Below are positions 36,285-46,935 of a DNA stretch of 64,000 nt, in pieces. Both the position numbers and the translations under genes were made by a program. Each line of letters begins with the position of its first letter. Within the stretch, counting starts at the first letter, position 1. The notes below the pieces were generated by a model that saw only the letters and a program-made list of their open reading frames with translations, ran no database searches and was not told the origin of the DNA. Origin of the DNA: Thalassovita gelatinovora (GTDB lineage Bacteria; Pseudomonadota; Alphaproteobacteria; Rhodobacterales; Rhodobacteraceae); assembly GCF_001458355.1 (NCBI RefSeq), contig NZ_CYSA01000003.1:186001-250000 (forward strand). Direction: 5' to 3'.

Positions 36285-36506
36285 GCTAAGGCACCCTTGC
36301 GCCACTTCGCGCCACATCGGGACATTCAACGACATCTGACATTGCGCCATGAACATGCGGCCATCGACCTGCAGACAAATGGTCTGTCCCAGTTCGACCC
36401 GGGCACCAGACGTGTCGGTGCAATAACAATCCACCACCTTGCCGCCGATGTTCTGATCGGACAGGGCTGGCGTGGCCAGCAGTAGAAAGGGCAGGAATTT
36501 CCACAT
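36207..36506 (-). CDS. Small exported cysteine-containing protein
   Basis: 99 residues from ATG 36506, with signal peptide MWKFLPFLLLATPALS. The mature part contains five cysteines (DCYC, TICL, AQCQ, QGCL) around the stretch KVVDCYCTDTSGARVELGQT. From memory the same stretch is common in Rhodobacterales small proteins; function unknown. The last 25 codons overlap the DUF1499 gene on the other strand, and they are the least conserved-looking part. It is divergent from prfA. Confidence 0.62.
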   Translation of the reverse strand: MWKFLPFLLLATPALSDQNIGGKVVDCYCTDTSGARVELGQTICLQVDGRMFMAQCQMSLNVPMWREVAQGCLSSFLRQSVKPLVDAHGVDTEITAAKS

Positions 36507-36569
36507 GAAAAGAAGTCTAGCATATCCGACGCTCTTGACCAAATCGCGTGAATGGGAAAAAGCAGGGAT

Positions 36570-37619
36570 ATGATATCACTGGACCGACTAGATCAGATCA
36601 CCAGCCGTTTCGAATTCCTTGAAGCGCAAATGGCCGAAGGCCGCGGCGATATTGCCGTGATCGGCAAGGAATATGCCGATCTGCGCCCGGTAGTCGAACA
36701 GATCAGGGCCTATAAGCAACTTCTCGGTGATCTGTACGACGCCGAAGACATGCTGTCCGATCCTGAAATGAAGGCGCTGGCCGAAGAAGAATTGCCAGAT
36801 TTAAAAGCCCGACTGCCAGTTGCGGAAAAAGCGCTTCAACTGACGCTTCTGCCCAAAGACGCCGCAGATGCACGCCCGGCAATGATCGAAATTCGCCCCG
36901 GAACGGGTGGCGACGAGGCGGCGTTGTTCGCTGGCGATCTATTACGGATGTACCAACGCTATGCCGAAGCAAGGGGATGGTCGTTTCAAATCATCGATCT
37001 GACCGAAACCGAACTGGGCGGGATCAAAGAGGTTACCGCCCATGTCAAAGGTGACGGCGTCTTTGCCCGGCTGAAATACGAAAGCGGTGTACACCGGGTG
37101 CAACGGGTGCCTGAAACGGAATCGGGGGGGCGCATTCATACGTCGGCGGCAACGGTGGCGGTGCTGCCCGAAGCCGAAGATGTCGATATCCAGATTGACC
37201 AGAACGATCTGCGCATCGACACCATGCGTAGTTCAGGCGCAGGTGGTCAGCATGTGAACACAACGGATTCTGCGGTGCGCATCACCCATATCCCTACCGG
37301 GATCGTGGTAACATCATCGGAAAAGTCACAGCATCAAAACCGCGCCATAGCGATGCAGGTTCTGAAGACCCGGCTGTTCGATCTGGAACGTCAGCGGATC
37401 GATACCGAACGCGCCGCAGACCGCAAGGCACAGGTCGGTGGTGGCGATCGGTCAGAACGCATCCGCACCTATAATTTCCCACAAGGCCGGATGACCGACC
37501 ACCGGATCAACCTGACGCTCTATAAACTTGATCAGATCATGCAGGGCGATCTGGACGACGTGATCGATGCCCTGATCGCCCATCATCAGGCCGAAATGCT
37601 GGCGGAGATGAACGAGTGA
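36570..37619 (+). CDS. prfA: Peptide chain release factor 1
   Basis: 349 residues. The GGQ hydrolysis motif is in [21 protein letters not shown], and the stop-codon-reading tripeptide of the RF1 type is visible as PET in [13 protein letters not shown]. It releases nascent protein at UAA and UAG. Its GTG-started neighbour prmC, which methylates the GGQ glutamine, overlaps the stop by 4 bases, a conserved pairing. ATG 36570 ([10 protein letters not shown]) fits the family N-terminus; ATG 36552 would add six residues. Confidence 0.95.
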   Translation: MISLDRLDQITSRFEFLEAQMAEGRGDIAVIGKEYADLRPVVEQIRAYKQLLGDLYDAEDMLSDPEMKALAEEELPDLKARLPVAEKALQLTLLPKDAADARPAMIEIRPGTGGDEAALFAGDLLRMYQRYAEARGWSFQIIDLTETELGGIKEVTAHVKGDGVFARLKYESGVHRVQRVPETESGGRIHTSAATVAVLPEAEDVDIQIDQNDLRIDTMRSSGAGGQHVNTTDSAVRITHIPTGIVVTSSEKSQHQNRAIAMQVLKTRLFDLERQRIDTERAADRKAQVGGGDRSERIRTYNFPQGRMTDHRINLTLYKLDQIMQGDLDDVIDALIAHHQAEMLAEMNE

Positions 37620-38473
37620 AAGCGATAGAAGCGCAGTCGGCAGGTCAGGCATTGTCGATTGCGCTCAAACTGGGGCAGGAACAACTGGCCAAGATGGACA
37701 ATCCCGCTCGTGAGGCCCGGTTACTACTGGCCCATGCAGCGGGCGTGGATCAAGCCGGGCTGATCCAGTTGGATATTGGTGATTACAACGCCGAAGTGAT
37801 GACGCGGTACGCAGACATTCTGCACCGGCGCAGGGCAGGGGAGCCGGTTTCGAAAATTATTGGCTATCGTGATTTCTGGAACCATCGTTTTGAAATCAGC
37901 GCCGATGTGTTGGACCCGCGCCCGGATACCGAAACATTGGTTGCGGCGGCGCTGCAAGGGCCAGCACCGGACCGAATTCTGGATCTGGGCACCGGTAGCG
38001 GTTGCATCTTGCTTAGCCTGCTGGACGAATGGCCGCGCGCGACCGGCGTCGGCTGCGATCTGAGCGACAAGGCGTTGGATATCGCGCGGCGCAATGCGCA
38101 GGCGCTTGGATTAACCGACCGGGCCGACTTCGTCACGTCGGATTGGTTTACCGCAATCGAGGGCCGGTTCGACCTGATTGTGTCCAATCCCCCCTATATT
38201 GCGGCGGCAGAAATGACCGGATTGTCGCGCGAAGTTCTAAACCACGACCCGCATCTGGCGCTGACCCCCGGGGGGGACGGGCTGGCCCCTTATCGGATCA
38301 TCGCTACCAGGGCCGGGGAATTTTTAACCGAAACTGGTCGGCTGATGGTTGAAATCGGTTGGCAACAGGGGCCGGATGTGTCCGCAATATTCCATCAGGC
38401 GGGATTGGTGAACGTGAAAACCCTCCCCGATCTGGAAGGGCGCAACCGCGTTGTGATGGCAACAGTTCGCTGA
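37616..38473 (+). CDS. prmC: Release factor glutamine methyltransferase PrmC (HemK)
   Basis: 285 residues, starting with GTG 37616 overlapping the prfA stop. The SAM-binding [31 protein letters not shown] and the catalytic NPPY ([12 protein letters not shown]) are all present, with an N-terminal helical domain of about 90 residues. It methylates the glutamine of the GGQ motif of release factors. Co-translation with prfA is implied by the overlap. Confidence 0.93.
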   Translation: MKAIEAQSAGQALSIALKLGQEQLAKMDNPAREARLLLAHAAGVDQAGLIQLDIGDYNAEVMTRYADILHRRRAGEPVSKIIGYRDFWNHRFEISADVLDPRPDTETLVAAALQGPAPDRILDLGTGSGCILLSLLDEWPRATGVGCDLSDKALDIARRNAQALGLTDRADFVTSDWFTAIEGRFDLIVSNPPYIAAAEMTGLSREVLNHDPHLALTPGGDGLAPYRIIATRAGEFLTETGRLMVEIGWQQGPDVSAIFHQAGLVNVKTLPDLEGRNRVVMATVR

Positions 38474-38704
38474 TTTTCGGGGCATAAACCCGGTGCAAAG
38501 TCCAGAAATTACTTTTTTTGACTGGTTGCCCCTTGCCACGCTGCACTCAACGGATTAATCAGGGGGTGTCGAGGTGCTGGATGCTCTGATCCGCTCCCGC
38601 CCGACGCCAAGCCAAAAAACGATGTGGACCCGGTTGGTAATTGAGCGCAAGAGGCGTGAAACGGGTCTGACAACGCTGAAATGTGAAGGCTGGACAGCAG
38701 TAAG

Positions 38705-39304
38705 ATGAGATCTTCCAAATCCCGTTCTCGGTCAAAGTCGAACCGAAACAATAATAACCGCAATGTCGGAAATATCGTAAATCGTGTGTTCGATAGTTCC
38801 GGGCCCGAAGGTAAAGTGCGCGGCACGCCGCAGCAGATTATCGAAAAGTACAATCAGTTGGCGCGCGATGCGCAACTGAGCAATGATCGTGTGGCGGCGG
38901 AAAATTTCCAGCAGCACGCGGAACATTACCTGCGTATGCTGAGCGCCGCACAACGCGACATGGATGCCCGCCGCGAACAGCAGGAACGCGAAAACCGCGA
39001 ACGTCAAGCCGAACGCGACCGTGATCGCGCCGTACGACAGGACCGCGATACCGCTGATGCAGCCAACAAACCGGCCGAAGTCGCCAGCGATCCCGGAAGC
39101 GCCGATCAACCCGATATCGTCGATCTGGGCAATGAACCGGACAGTGGATTGGTGGAAACGCCCGAGGCTGGTTCGGAAAAACCGGCCAAGCCGAAGCCCG
39201 CCCGAAAGCCGCGCAAACCCCGGGTCAAGAAACCCGTAGAAGGCGAAGCGACGGACAAGCCCAAAGATCCACCCGCGCCGGAAGCGCCCGAAGCCGCAGA
39301 GTGA
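38705..39304 (+). CDS. DUF4167 domain protein
   Basis: 199 residues. The N-terminal 80 residues (MRSSKSRSRSKSNRNNNNRN, then IVNRVFDSSGPEGKVRGTPQQIIEKYNQLARDA) are the DUF4167 domain, an alphaproteobacterial family often found beside prfA-prmC. The rest is charged, low-complexity and probably disordered, with an Arg/Glu-rich coiled-coil-like segment and a Lys/Pro/Ala tail. RNA binding is plausible from the basic N-terminus but unproven. A strong terminator follows. Confidence 0.82.
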   Translation: MRSSKSRSRSKSNRNNNNRNVGNIVNRVFDSSGPEGKVRGTPQQIIEKYNQLARDAQLSNDRVAAENFQQHAEHYLRMLSAAQRDMDARREQQERENRERQAERDRDRAVRQDRDTADAANKPAEVASDPGSADQPDIVDLGNEPDSGLVETPEAGSEKPAKPKPARKPRKPRVKKPVEGEATDKPKDPPAPEAPEAAE

Positions 39305-39327
39305 TTTTTTTCGATCTTGATTTATAA

Positions 39328-39351
39328 AAAAGGCCCCGAAAGGGGCCTTTT
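39328..39351. terminator. Bidirectional terminator between the DUF4167 gene and ksgA
   Basis: A perfect 10-base stem AAAAGGCCCC / GGGGCCTTTT with a GAAA tetraloop, flanked by A and T runs on both sides. It sits between two convergent genes and can stop both. Confidence 0.9.
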
Positions 39352-39383
39352 GCTTGAGCAAAGTCGTTGTCTATCTGATCGTC

Positions 39384-40226
39384 TCAGCCCGCAGACAAGT
39401 TTCGCGTCAAGGTACAGAATTGTTCCAAGCTCACCGTTTCGGCCCGGTCGGTCGGTTTGATCCCAGACGCGATCAAACGATCCTCGATGTCCGGCGCAAC
39501 CCCCTTCAGGGCGGCGCGCAGCATCTTGCGCCGCTGGTTGAACGCTCGAGCCACCAGCTGTTCCAATTTTTTCGCATCTGCAGGAAAGCGCGGTTCGGGC
39601 AGGGCTGTCAGATGCACCACCGCCGAATGCACCTTGGGCGGTGGGCTGAAGGCTTCGGGTGGAAGCTGTAAAGCGATCCGCGCATCGCAGCGCCACTGCG
39701 CCAGGATTGCCAACCGTCCGTAAGCCTTGGACCCGGGTTGTGCCACGATCCGTTCAGCGACTTCTTTCTGAAACATCAATGTCAACGAAGACCAGAACGG
39801 TGGCCATTCCTTTGGCGTCAGCCAACGCACCAACAATTCTGTTCCGACATTATACGGCAAGTTGGCGGCGATCCGGATCGGTGGGGTCAGGTATTGCAGC
39901 GGGTTGATTTCCAAGGCATCGCCATTGATCACCTGCAACCGACCCGGGTAAATCTGCGCGATTTCGTCCAGCGCCGCCATGCAGCGGCTGTCTTTTTCAA
40001 TCGCCAGAACCTTGCGGGCGCCTTCGGCCAGCAATCCGCGAGTCAACCCGCCGGGGCCGGGGCCGATTTCCAGAATGTCACAGGCGCTCAGATCACCTGC
40101 AAGCCGGGCGATTTTCGACGTCAGGTTCAGATCAAGCAGGAAATTTTGTCCAAGTGATTTCTTGGCTGCAATACCGTGGCTGTCGATCACATCGCGCAGC
40201 GGCGGAAGGGAATCAATCTGGCTCAT
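39384..40226 (-). CDS. rsmA: 16S rRNA dimethyladenosine transferase KsgA
   Basis: 280 residues. [11 protein letters not shown], the SAM motif [16 protein letters not shown] and [15 protein letters not shown] (the NLPY catalytic motif) are all present. It dimethylates two adjacent adenines in helix 45 of 16S rRNA late in small-subunit assembly. It is the last gene of the lpt-surA-pdxA-ksgA unit, overlapping pdxA by 4 bases, and ends at the bidirectional terminator. Also named ksgA. Confidence 0.94.
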   Translation of the reverse strand: MSQIDSLPPLRDVIDSHGIAAKKSLGQNFLLDLNLTSKIARLAGDLSACDILEIGPGPGGLTRGLLAEGARKVLAIEKDSRCMAALDEIAQIYPGRLQVINGDALEINPLQYLTPPIRIAANLPYNVGTELLVRWLTPKEWPPFWSSLTLMFQKEVAERIVAQPGSKAYGRLAILAQWRCDARIALQLPPEAFSPPPKVHSAVVHLTALPEPRFPADAKKLEQLVARAFNQRRKMLRAALKGVAPDIEDRLIASGIKPTDRAETVSLEQFCTLTRNLSAG

Positions 40227-41197
40227 ATCCGGGTCCGGTTTGCGGCCATTTTGGCAGCCAGTTTCAGCGCAGCGATAGTCGATGTCGGATCAGCCAACCC
40301 TTTGCCTGCGATATCAAACGCGGTTCCGTGATCGGGCGAGGTGCGGATAAAGGGCAACCCCAGCGTGACGTTGACACCACCGGCAAAATCAATGGTCTTG
40401 ATCGGAATCAGGGCCTGATCGTGATACATGCAGATTGCAGCGTCGTAATGTGATCGCGCCGCGGAATGGAACATCGTGTCGGCCGATTTGGGTCCGTCTA
40501 GATGCAGGCCTTCGGCCCTGAGCCTGTCCAGCACCGGAATGATCAGGTCGATCTCTTCGTGCCCCATCGTACCGCCTTCGCCCGCATGCGGGTTCAAACC
40601 GGCCACGGCCAAACGCGGATTGTCCAGCCCGAAATCCCGGCGCAATGCCGCGTGGGTGATCCGGATTGTTTCGGTCAGCAGATCGGCGGTCAGCTGTTTC
40701 GGGACCGCGTTAATCGCGATATGGATCGTGGTTGGTACCACCCGCAATTCATCACTGGCCAACATCATCACAACGCGGTCCACATCGGCCAGCGCAGCAA
40801 GGTATTCTGTATGACCGGGATAGGCGAAATCCGCCCCGTCTTTCAGCGCTTTTTTGTGAATCGGCAGCGTACACAATGCCGAAGCCGCGCCGCTTTGCGT
40901 CAATTCAACACCGCGCGCGATAACATCGATCACGCCTTGCGCATTTGCCGGATCGGGCTGACCGGGCCGGGCCGCTGCGGGAAAATCATGCCGCAGCACG
41001 GGAATACCGCGACGGCAGGCTTCATTCGCGTCTTCGGCGGCGTCGATTGACACCACTGGCGCGGTTTGCGGCAAATGTCGTGGATCGCCGATATAGAAGA
41101 ACGGCAGGCTGTCCCCCAACAGTTCCCAAGCACGAAACGCGATTTCAGGCCCGACGCCGGCCGGTTCGCCACAGCTCAGAGCGATTGGTGACCTCAT
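40223..41197 (-). CDS. pdxA: 4-hydroxythreonine-4-phosphate dehydrogenase
   Basis: 324 residues. [14 protein letters not shown] at the N-terminus, YPGHTEYLA (metal/substrate His), [30 protein letters not shown] and [18 protein letters not shown] are the PdxA signatures. It oxidises 4-phosphohydroxy-threonine in pyridoxal phosphate synthesis. It overlaps surA by 4 bases upstream and ksgA by 4 downstream; the surA-pdxA-ksgA order also occurs in E. coli. Confidence 0.94.
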   Translation of the reverse strand: MRSPIALSCGEPAGVGPEIAFRAWELLGDSLPFFYIGDPRHLPQTAPVVSIDAAEDANEACRRGIPVLRHDFPAAARPGQPDPANAQGVIDVIARGVELTQSGAASALCTLPIHKKALKDGADFAYPGHTEYLAALADVDRVVMMLASDELRVVPTTIHIAINAVPKQLTADLLTETIRITHAALRRDFGLDNPRLAVAGLNPHAGEGGTMGHEEIDLIIPVLDRLRAEGLHLDGPKSADTMFHSAARSHYDAAICMYHDQALIPIKTIDFAGGVNVTLGLPFIRTSPDHGTAFDIAGKGLADPTSTIAALKLAAKMAANRTRI

Positions 41198-42420
41198 CGA
41201 TACGTGATCCGGGCTTCGGACCGCAATTCTTCCAAATAGCCGTTGGCAAAGGATTCAAGTTGCCGGTTGCGCAACTGCGCGGCAATTTCTTCGCGTGATG
41301 CATCCTCGGCAATTGCAGGAGTTCGACCGCACATCATCAGGAAAATCAATTGCTGCCCATCTGCCCGGGTCAGATTGGTCGACACTTCGCCCTTGTCGAG
41401 CTTGGCCAGCTCGATCGCGATATCTTGCGGCAATTCGGCAGGCGTTGTGATCACTCGGTCCAGCAATTCTTCCGGCTGGTCCTGATTGATCCCGTATAGG
41501 TCATCACAAGTATCAACATGTCCGCGCAGCGATTCAGCCTTGGCCAGAGTTTCGGGACTGCGCCCGCCCGGCATATAATAGGCCGCATATTCAATCGCGG
41601 AATATTCCGGGGTCTTGTAGTCGGATTCTGCGATCGCGCGCAGCTGGAACACCGCCAGCGCCCCTTGGAACGGCAGTGGCGCGGTGGCTTTACCCGGTGT
41701 CAACCCCAATAGAACCGGGCGAAGCGCCGGTGGCAAGTTGGTGATCGGCATCCATCCCAGTCTTCCTCCGACATCCCGACTGCGGGCGGCGGAATATTTC
41801 CGCGCCGCTTCAGAAAAGCCGCTGAGGCTTTCGATTTGGCTGATTTCCTCTGCCAGCGCCTGCACTTCTTCTTCGCGCCCCTGCGGGATGGGGATGATGA
41901 TTTCAGAAACCAGAACCCGCACCGAACTGCCGCCGGTGACAGCGTTCAACGCTTTGTCGATATCCGCCTCGGACACCGAAACCCGACCGTTGTATTTAGC
42001 CCGGATCAATTCACGCCAACTCAGCCCCGGCACCATGAAATCCAGAAAGCTTTGTTTGTCGATGCCTTCCTTGGCCAGCAGTTGATAGAGCTGTTCAGGC
42101 TTCAGATTGGCACGGCCAGCAAATTCGGCCACGCCCCCATCGATCCCTTCCGGAGAAATCTGTAATCCGACGGCGTCGCTCGCCTCCAGTTTCAGGCGAT
42201 CTTCGATCAATTGTTCACGGGCCAGTTTGGCCCGGTTGCCAGCCGCGTTCAACACCCCCAGCAACAATTCACGCTGTTCGATTTCGTACTGCGTGACAAC
42301 CCGATCGTTGACCTTGATCACCGGATCAAAAAGTCCCTGGGCCAGCGCCAGCGCAGGGGTGGTCAGAAAGGTTCCGACGGCTGCGGCGGCAAAAAGAATC
42401 TGGCGCATGGTCTGTTTCAT
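41194..42420 (-). CDS. surA: SurA-like periplasmic peptidyl-prolyl isomerase
   Basis: 408 residues from ATG 42420, which overlaps the lptD stop. The signal peptide is MKQTMRQILFAAAAVGTFLTTPALALA, cleaved before QGLFDPVIKVNDRVVTQYEI, the SurA N-terminal helix. A parvulin-type PPIase region follows (VRVLVSEIIIPIPQGREEEV to GRLGWMPITNLPPAL). SurA assists folding of outer membrane proteins, especially LptD, whose gene lies immediately upstream. The second parvulin domain appears degenerate or shortened compared with E. coli. Confidence 0.87.
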   Translation of the reverse strand: MKQTMRQILFAAAAVGTFLTTPALALAQGLFDPVIKVNDRVVTQYEIEQRELLLGVLNAAGNRAKLAREQLIEDRLKLEASDAVGLQISPEGIDGGVAEFAGRANLKPEQLYQLLAKEGIDKQSFLDFMVPGLSWRELIRAKYNGRVSVSEADIDKALNAVTGGSSVRVLVSEIIIPIPQGREEEVQALAEEISQIESLSGFSEAARKYSAARSRDVGGRLGWMPITNLPPALRPVLLGLTPGKATAPLPFQGALAVFQLRAIAESDYKTPEYSAIEYAAYYMPGGRSPETLAKAESLRGHVDTCDDLYGINQDQPEELLDRVITTPAELPQDIAIELAKLDKGEVSTNLTRADGQQLIFLMMCGRTPAIAEDASREEIAAQLRNRQLESFANGYLEELRSEARITYR

Positions 42421-44582
42421 AGTCCTTGGTTCCTGCAACTGCGGGTATAACTTTTGTCAACCTTGCCTGCGCTAAACCCGGTCAGTTTGACGGTAAAGCC
42501 CAAAGAGGTCGACGGTTCGACGATAGTGGAAGAGGTGAAGCGGCGCGAGAGGGAAAGGTTCACCTGAACGCATTCATTTCGGTAAACCAGCCCCAGGCTG
42601 GCTTCGGCGGTCTTGTCGCTGACGATATCATAGCGCCAATCGGCGGTGCCGGACCAATGGTTTGAAATCCGATAGTATCCATCCAGAAGCCATTCCGACA
42701 CTGTGCTGCTGCGATCTTCCGCGACGTCTACCCCAAGCCAGACATAAGACGCACCAAAGCCACCGCGCGCCAATTGCCAGGCGGCTCGGGCTTCGGCCTT
42801 GGACACATCAAACCCCTGATCGCTTAGCAAGGTACGCGCGCTGAGTGACAAGCCATTGGCGGTTTTCAACTGACCGGCCAACAATAAATCCGACGTGGTT
42901 CCCGACAACCCCGATGAAATCGTGAAATCGCTTTCTGCGGTTTCGCGATAAACCTGCCCAAGGGTCAGCGTGGAACTGCCGCCATGCGGACCCAGCCGGG
43001 TCCAGATCAGCCCTACAGCGGCCTGCGCACCGCGTTCGCGCCGGTCGTAGGACGGATACCGCGACAGCGCCAACAGGTTGCTTTCATCAAATTCGACCCG
43101 GGTGCTTTCCTCGTTGGGGACATTGGCGTTGGAACCGCCGGTCCAGCCCACCATCGCGACCGGTTCGATCACGTGGATGGAACCGTTTCGGGCGGCTTTC
43201 ATCCACGGCCAGCGCAGCGTCAGCCGGGTTTGTGGCGTCACCACCGTGTCTTGATCGATCGAACTGCTGTCTTGTTCAACGTTAAAGGCATCAACCGCAA
43301 CACCGGCGTAATATTCCATCCGCATACCTGCCGGTCCGGTCCAGGTGTTGCGCCAGCTCAGTTCAGTATCCGCCCGACTGATGTCGCGCCCGTCGATATC
43401 CAGATCGGAATAGCGGTAGTGTGAATGCGCCCCCAACGACAACCTCACTTCACCGCCGATTGATTTGGGGAAAAATCGCTTTTCGTATTCAATATCGCCG
43501 ATGATTGTCGGCAGGGTGGAATTGTCTTCACCATCACGCAGCGTCTGGTACGAAGTCAACGCGGCGCGGACATATTCGTCGCGCCGGACCCGGGTCAGCG
43601 CGACCTCGCTCTCCAACCGGTCTTTGTCGGAATAGTCGTATTCCACCAGATAAGCGCGGTCGGTGACCGCTTCGACGTTGAAACTCAACTGGAAATTGCG
43701 TTTCAGATCGAACAGACCTTCACCGAACAGGTACCCGCGGCGGTCGGATTGAATCGAATCTTCGGACACCGCGCCGTTGAATTCGATCTTTCCATGGCGA
43801 AACGCCTGTCGATAGCGCAATTCCAATGTACGCGTTTCGGACGATAAATAGGGGGTCAGAGTCAGATCGCGATGATCGCCCATCTTGATGAAATAAGGCA
43901 GTTTCAATCCCAGCCCCAGCAGAGAATTTTGCTTCAGCGAAGGGATCATGAACCCTGTGGCCCGGTCCAGTGTCGGGTCGGGCAGCCGCAGCCGCGGCAG
44001 CCAGAACACCGGCACATTCATGATCCGCAATTGGGCGTTTTCGAAATAGAGCTGACGCTCTTCTTGATCATGCGTGGTTTTCGTGGCCCTGATCTGCCAA
44101 AGCGGCGGCGTATCGCTGTTACACACCCGGCACGAAGTCGCCGCGACCTTGTAAAGTTGTGAATAGCGCCCGCCGACGCGGCTGATCTGTGCGGCTGCCA
44201 ATTGAACCTGCTGGTTCATGATCATCCGGGCCCCGCGCAACAACCCGTTTTCCATTTTGGCATCCAATTCACCGGAATCGGCCAAAACGATGGTATCTTC
44301 CCCGTCGCTGAGGATAATCGGCCCCTCGATGGTCAGTTTATCCTCGGCCCGGTCATAGATCACCCGCGCGGCCTTCAGGCGCATATCATCATAAAACGCT
44401 TCGACATTGCCGTCTGCTATCAGCCGGTTACGACCTTCGACCCGAAGATCGTCAGCGACCAGAACTGCGCTTTTAACCGCTTGTGTGGGCACAGGATTAC
44501 CCTGCTGCTGCGCCGCGGCAGGCAGGGTATGGCCGGCACAAAGCAACACAACCAACAACAGCGAAGGAAGACGTCGTTTCAT
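42417..44582 (-). CDS. lptD: LPS assembly protein LptD
   Basis: 721 residues from ATG 44582, which overlaps the lptG stop by one base. The signal peptide is MKRRLPSLLLVVLLCAGHTLPAAA. An N-terminal OstA-like jellyroll (LVADDLRVEGRNRLIADGNVEAFYDDMRLKA) and a long beta-barrel with alternating residues follow. It inserts lipopolysaccharide into the outer leaflet with LptE. It has cysteines at RVCNSD and TSCR and near the C-terminus. Its neighbours lptF and lptG supply the inner-membrane half of the same machine. Confidence 0.93.
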   Translation of the reverse strand: MKRRLPSLLLVVLLCAGHTLPAAAQQQGNPVPTQAVKSAVLVADDLRVEGRNRLIADGNVEAFYDDMRLKAARVIYDRAEDKLTIEGPIILSDGEDTIVLADSGELDAKMENGLLRGARMIMNQQVQLAAAQISRVGGRYSQLYKVAATSCRVCNSDTPPLWQIRATKTTHDQEERQLYFENAQLRIMNVPVFWLPRLRLPDPTLDRATGFMIPSLKQNSLLGLGLKLPYFIKMGDHRDLTLTPYLSSETRTLELRYRQAFRHGKIEFNGAVSEDSIQSDRRGYLFGEGLFDLKRNFQLSFNVEAVTDRAYLVEYDYSDKDRLESEVALTRVRRDEYVRAALTSYQTLRDGEDNSTLPTIIGDIEYEKRFFPKSIGGEVRLSLGAHSHYRYSDLDIDGRDISRADTELSWRNTWTGPAGMRMEYYAGVAVDAFNVEQDSSSIDQDTVVTPQTRLTLRWPWMKAARNGSIHVIEPVAMVGWTGGSNANVPNEESTRVEFDESNLLALSRYPSYDRRERGAQAAVGLIWTRLGPHGGSSTLTLGQVYRETAESDFTISSGLSGTTSDLLLAGQLKTANGLSLSARTLLSDQGFDVSKAEARAAWQLARGGFGASYVWLGVDVAEDRSSTVSEWLLDGYYRISNHWSGTADWRYDIVSDKTAEASLGLVYRNECVQVNLSLSRRFTSSTIVEPSTSLGFTVKLTGFSAGKVDKSYTRSCRNQGL

Positions 44583-45679
44583 CACCCGTCCTCCATATGC
44601 AAAAGCAATCCAAGCGCAAGCAGAACCGACGCCGCAGGTGGCGCCCAAGCGGCCAGCATGATCGGTATTTGCCCATTTTCACCAAGAATTTGCGCGAAAT
44701 TCCTAATGTAATACAGACTGAAACCCAGCATGATCGAAGCCAGAACAGCAATCCCGGTGCGGCCAGACCGGCTGTGGCGCATCGTGAAAGCCGAAGCGAT
44801 CAATACCATCGCCATCAGAAACATCGGCCGGGCCAGTTCCATTTGCAGCCAAACAGCATGGCGACGGGCGGAAAATCCTGCTTCTTCCAATTGGGCAATA
44901 TAGCTGGATAAATTCCAGATCGATATCGAACTGGGCAAACCGAAACTGTCGCGGATCCGTTCCCGGGTCAGGGAAGATGGTAGGGTCATGTCAGCGAAAG
45001 TTTCTGCAGCACCTTCGGGGTTTAGTTGAGGGTCAAGCGGCCAGACCTTGGCACGGGTCAGGGACCATTGACCTTCTCCTAACACAGCCATATCGGCTTC
45101 AATCCGACGCATTGGACCGCCTTCGGCGGAATAACTGAGAAAAGTCACGTCGAAAAACGAAGTGCCTTCGGGATTGGCCCGGGCGGCGCGGATCACCGTC
45201 TGGCCGTCTTTCCCGCCCTGACGCAGCCACAACCCTTCCTTACTGATCGAAAACGCGTTGGCCGATCCGCTTTGATAGGCTTCGAACAATTCGTGATACC
45301 GTTTCGAAGTTGCCGCGACGATCGGATTGAACATTGCCACGGTGAACGTCCCGATCATCGCCGCCACGATCAACGGCGAAAGCAGGCTGCGCAGGGCAGA
45401 CCGCCCGGTAGCCCGCACCACCACCAATTCCGACGACCGGGCCAACCCCAAAAACAACGTGATCGTCGCCAGGATCATGACCAGAGGCAGAATGCTGTAC
45501 AACCCTTCAGGCGTGTTCAGCAATGTCAGTTTGAAAATATCGGTCAAAGAGATACCGCTGGCGGAAAACCGGCTGATTTGTTCGACAAAATCAATCAAAA
45601 GCAACAGCAGAAAAAACACACCGGAAATTCCGGCGAAAATGGTGAAGAATTTGCGTGCGAAATAGAGGTCAAGCTTCAT
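44582..45679 (-). CDS. lptG: LPS export permease LptG
   Basis: 365 residues from ATG 45679. Three N-terminal and three C-terminal membrane segments flank a periplasmic jellyroll domain, as in YjgP/YjgQ proteins; MKLDLYFARKFFTIFAGISGVFFLLLLLIDF opens it and SGRTGIAVLASIMLGFSLYY is in the C-terminal part. With LptF and the ATPase LptB it extracts LPS from the inner membrane. The start overlaps the lptF stop by 4 bases. Confidence 0.91.
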   Translation of the reverse strand: MKLDLYFARKFFTIFAGISGVFFLLLLLIDFVEQISRFSASGISLTDIFKLTLLNTPEGLYSILPLVMILATITLFLGLARSSELVVVRATGRSALRSLLSPLIVAAMIGTFTVAMFNPIVAATSKRYHELFEAYQSGSANAFSISKEGLWLRQGGKDGQTVIRAARANPEGTSFFDVTFLSYSAEGGPMRRIEADMAVLGEGQWSLTRAKVWPLDPQLNPEGAAETFADMTLPSSLTRERIRDSFGLPSSISIWNLSSYIAQLEEAGFSARRHAVWLQMELARPMFLMAMVLIASAFTMRHSRSGRTGIAVLASIMLGFSLYYIRNFAQILGENGQIPIMLAAWAPPAASVLLALGLLLHMEDG

Positions 45680-46806
45680 GCCGCTGTCGCCTTGCCGTGG
45701 GGCTGCCGCCGTCTGCGCGGTTTGGCGGCCCAGTAAAGCAACGTGACAGACATCATTGCGCCGGCCACTGAGGGTCCATACACCAACGGCCAAAGGTCGG
45801 CATTGGCGCGCACAGCATCCGTCACCAGCCCCTCGACCAGCTTGATAATCACCAACAGCACCAGAGCCGCCACGATCTGGCGCCAAACGCCAAAACGGGA
45901 AAAGCTACCCACCAACAGGGTGGAAAACCCAATCAATGCCGCGACCACACACAGAAACGCTTGGTTCACCCGGTAATGCAATTCTTCGATGGCGCGGCCG
46001 ATGCTTTCGCCGGTTTCCGCCGCGATCGCCGCCGGTTCCCGTATCAATTCCCAAGTGGGACTGTTCCGGATTTGCCGGACATTCACGTCTGAAACACCGA
46101 TCAAATCACTGATATCATATGTAAAATCTACAAAATGGGTGGTAAAAAGACGATTACCATCGCGCAAATAGCTTTGTGCCATTCCATCCACCATCACCAG
46201 CTTTGTCGCCCCGTCATCATTGATCAGATACGCGCGGTTCGCGGTATAGGTCATCGCCCGGTTGTCGCTGCGCCGATCCGACAGGAACACATCCTCCAGT
46301 GCACCATCCAAAGTGATGTCGCGAATATAGAAAGTGATGCCGTCGGCAGGATGTAAAAAGGTCCCTTCGGTCAGCAGTTTGGCTGTGATATTGCGGGATA
46401 TTTCATTTTCACGCAGCTTCATCTGGCCCAGGCTAATCGGCACCAGAATGTGGGTCAGAATCGTCATCATCAGCCCCACGATCAGCCCGTAATACAGGAC
46501 CGGGCGCGCCAATCGCCATGGGCTGAAACCGGTGGCCTGCATCACCACGAGTTCGGAATCGCTTGATAACCGGTTGGTAACATAGACAGATCCAGCAAAG
46601 ACCGCCACCGGCAGCACCAGGCGGATCACATTGGGCAGGGTCAGCGCGGTGAATTCGATAAAGACAAAGGCCGATTGACCGTCACCGATCAATCGGTCGA
46701 ACAGACGCACGGCCTGGTTGATCCAATAGATCGACACTAGCACCAGCGCGAAGAAGCCGAACAGCACCATTAGCTGCGACATCACATATCTGTCGAATCT
46801 GGACAC
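45676..46806 (-). CDS. lptF: LPS export permease LptF
   Basis: 376 residues, same architecture as LptG: membrane helices at both ends around a periplasmic domain. MSRFDRYVMSQLMVLFGFFALVLVSIYWINQAVRLFDRLI is the typical LptF N-terminus. It is the first gene of a six-gene unit (lptF-lptG-lptD-surA-pdxA-ksgA) in which every junction overlaps by 1-4 bases. It is divergent from pepA, with 129 bases between the start codons. Confidence 0.92.
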   Translation of the reverse strand: MSRFDRYVMSQLMVLFGFFALVLVSIYWINQAVRLFDRLIGDGQSAFVFIEFTALTLPNVIRLVLPVAVFAGSVYVTNRLSSDSELVVMQATGFSPWRLARPVLYYGLIVGLMMTILTHILVPISLGQMKLRENEISRNITAKLLTEGTFLHPADGITFYIRDITLDGALEDVFLSDRRSDNRAMTYTANRAYLINDDGATKLVMVDGMAQSYLRDGNRLFTTHFVDFTYDISDLIGVSDVNVRQIRNSPTWELIREPAAIAAETGESIGRAIEELHYRVNQAFLCVVAALIGFSTLLVGSFSRFGVWRQIVAALVLLVIIKLVEGLVTDAVRANADLWPLVYGPSVAGAMMSVTLLYWAAKPRRRRQPHGKATAA

Positions 46807-46935
46807 GAGCCCCCCAAGGCAAAGCGCAATTTCAGCCGGACGTTACAAGATGTGGGCCGGGGGGGTAAACTGCTATCTGGCAATGTCGGCGAAGCGGCGC
46901 TAGGTATCAAGGCGTATCAACGAGGAGAGCACCAG

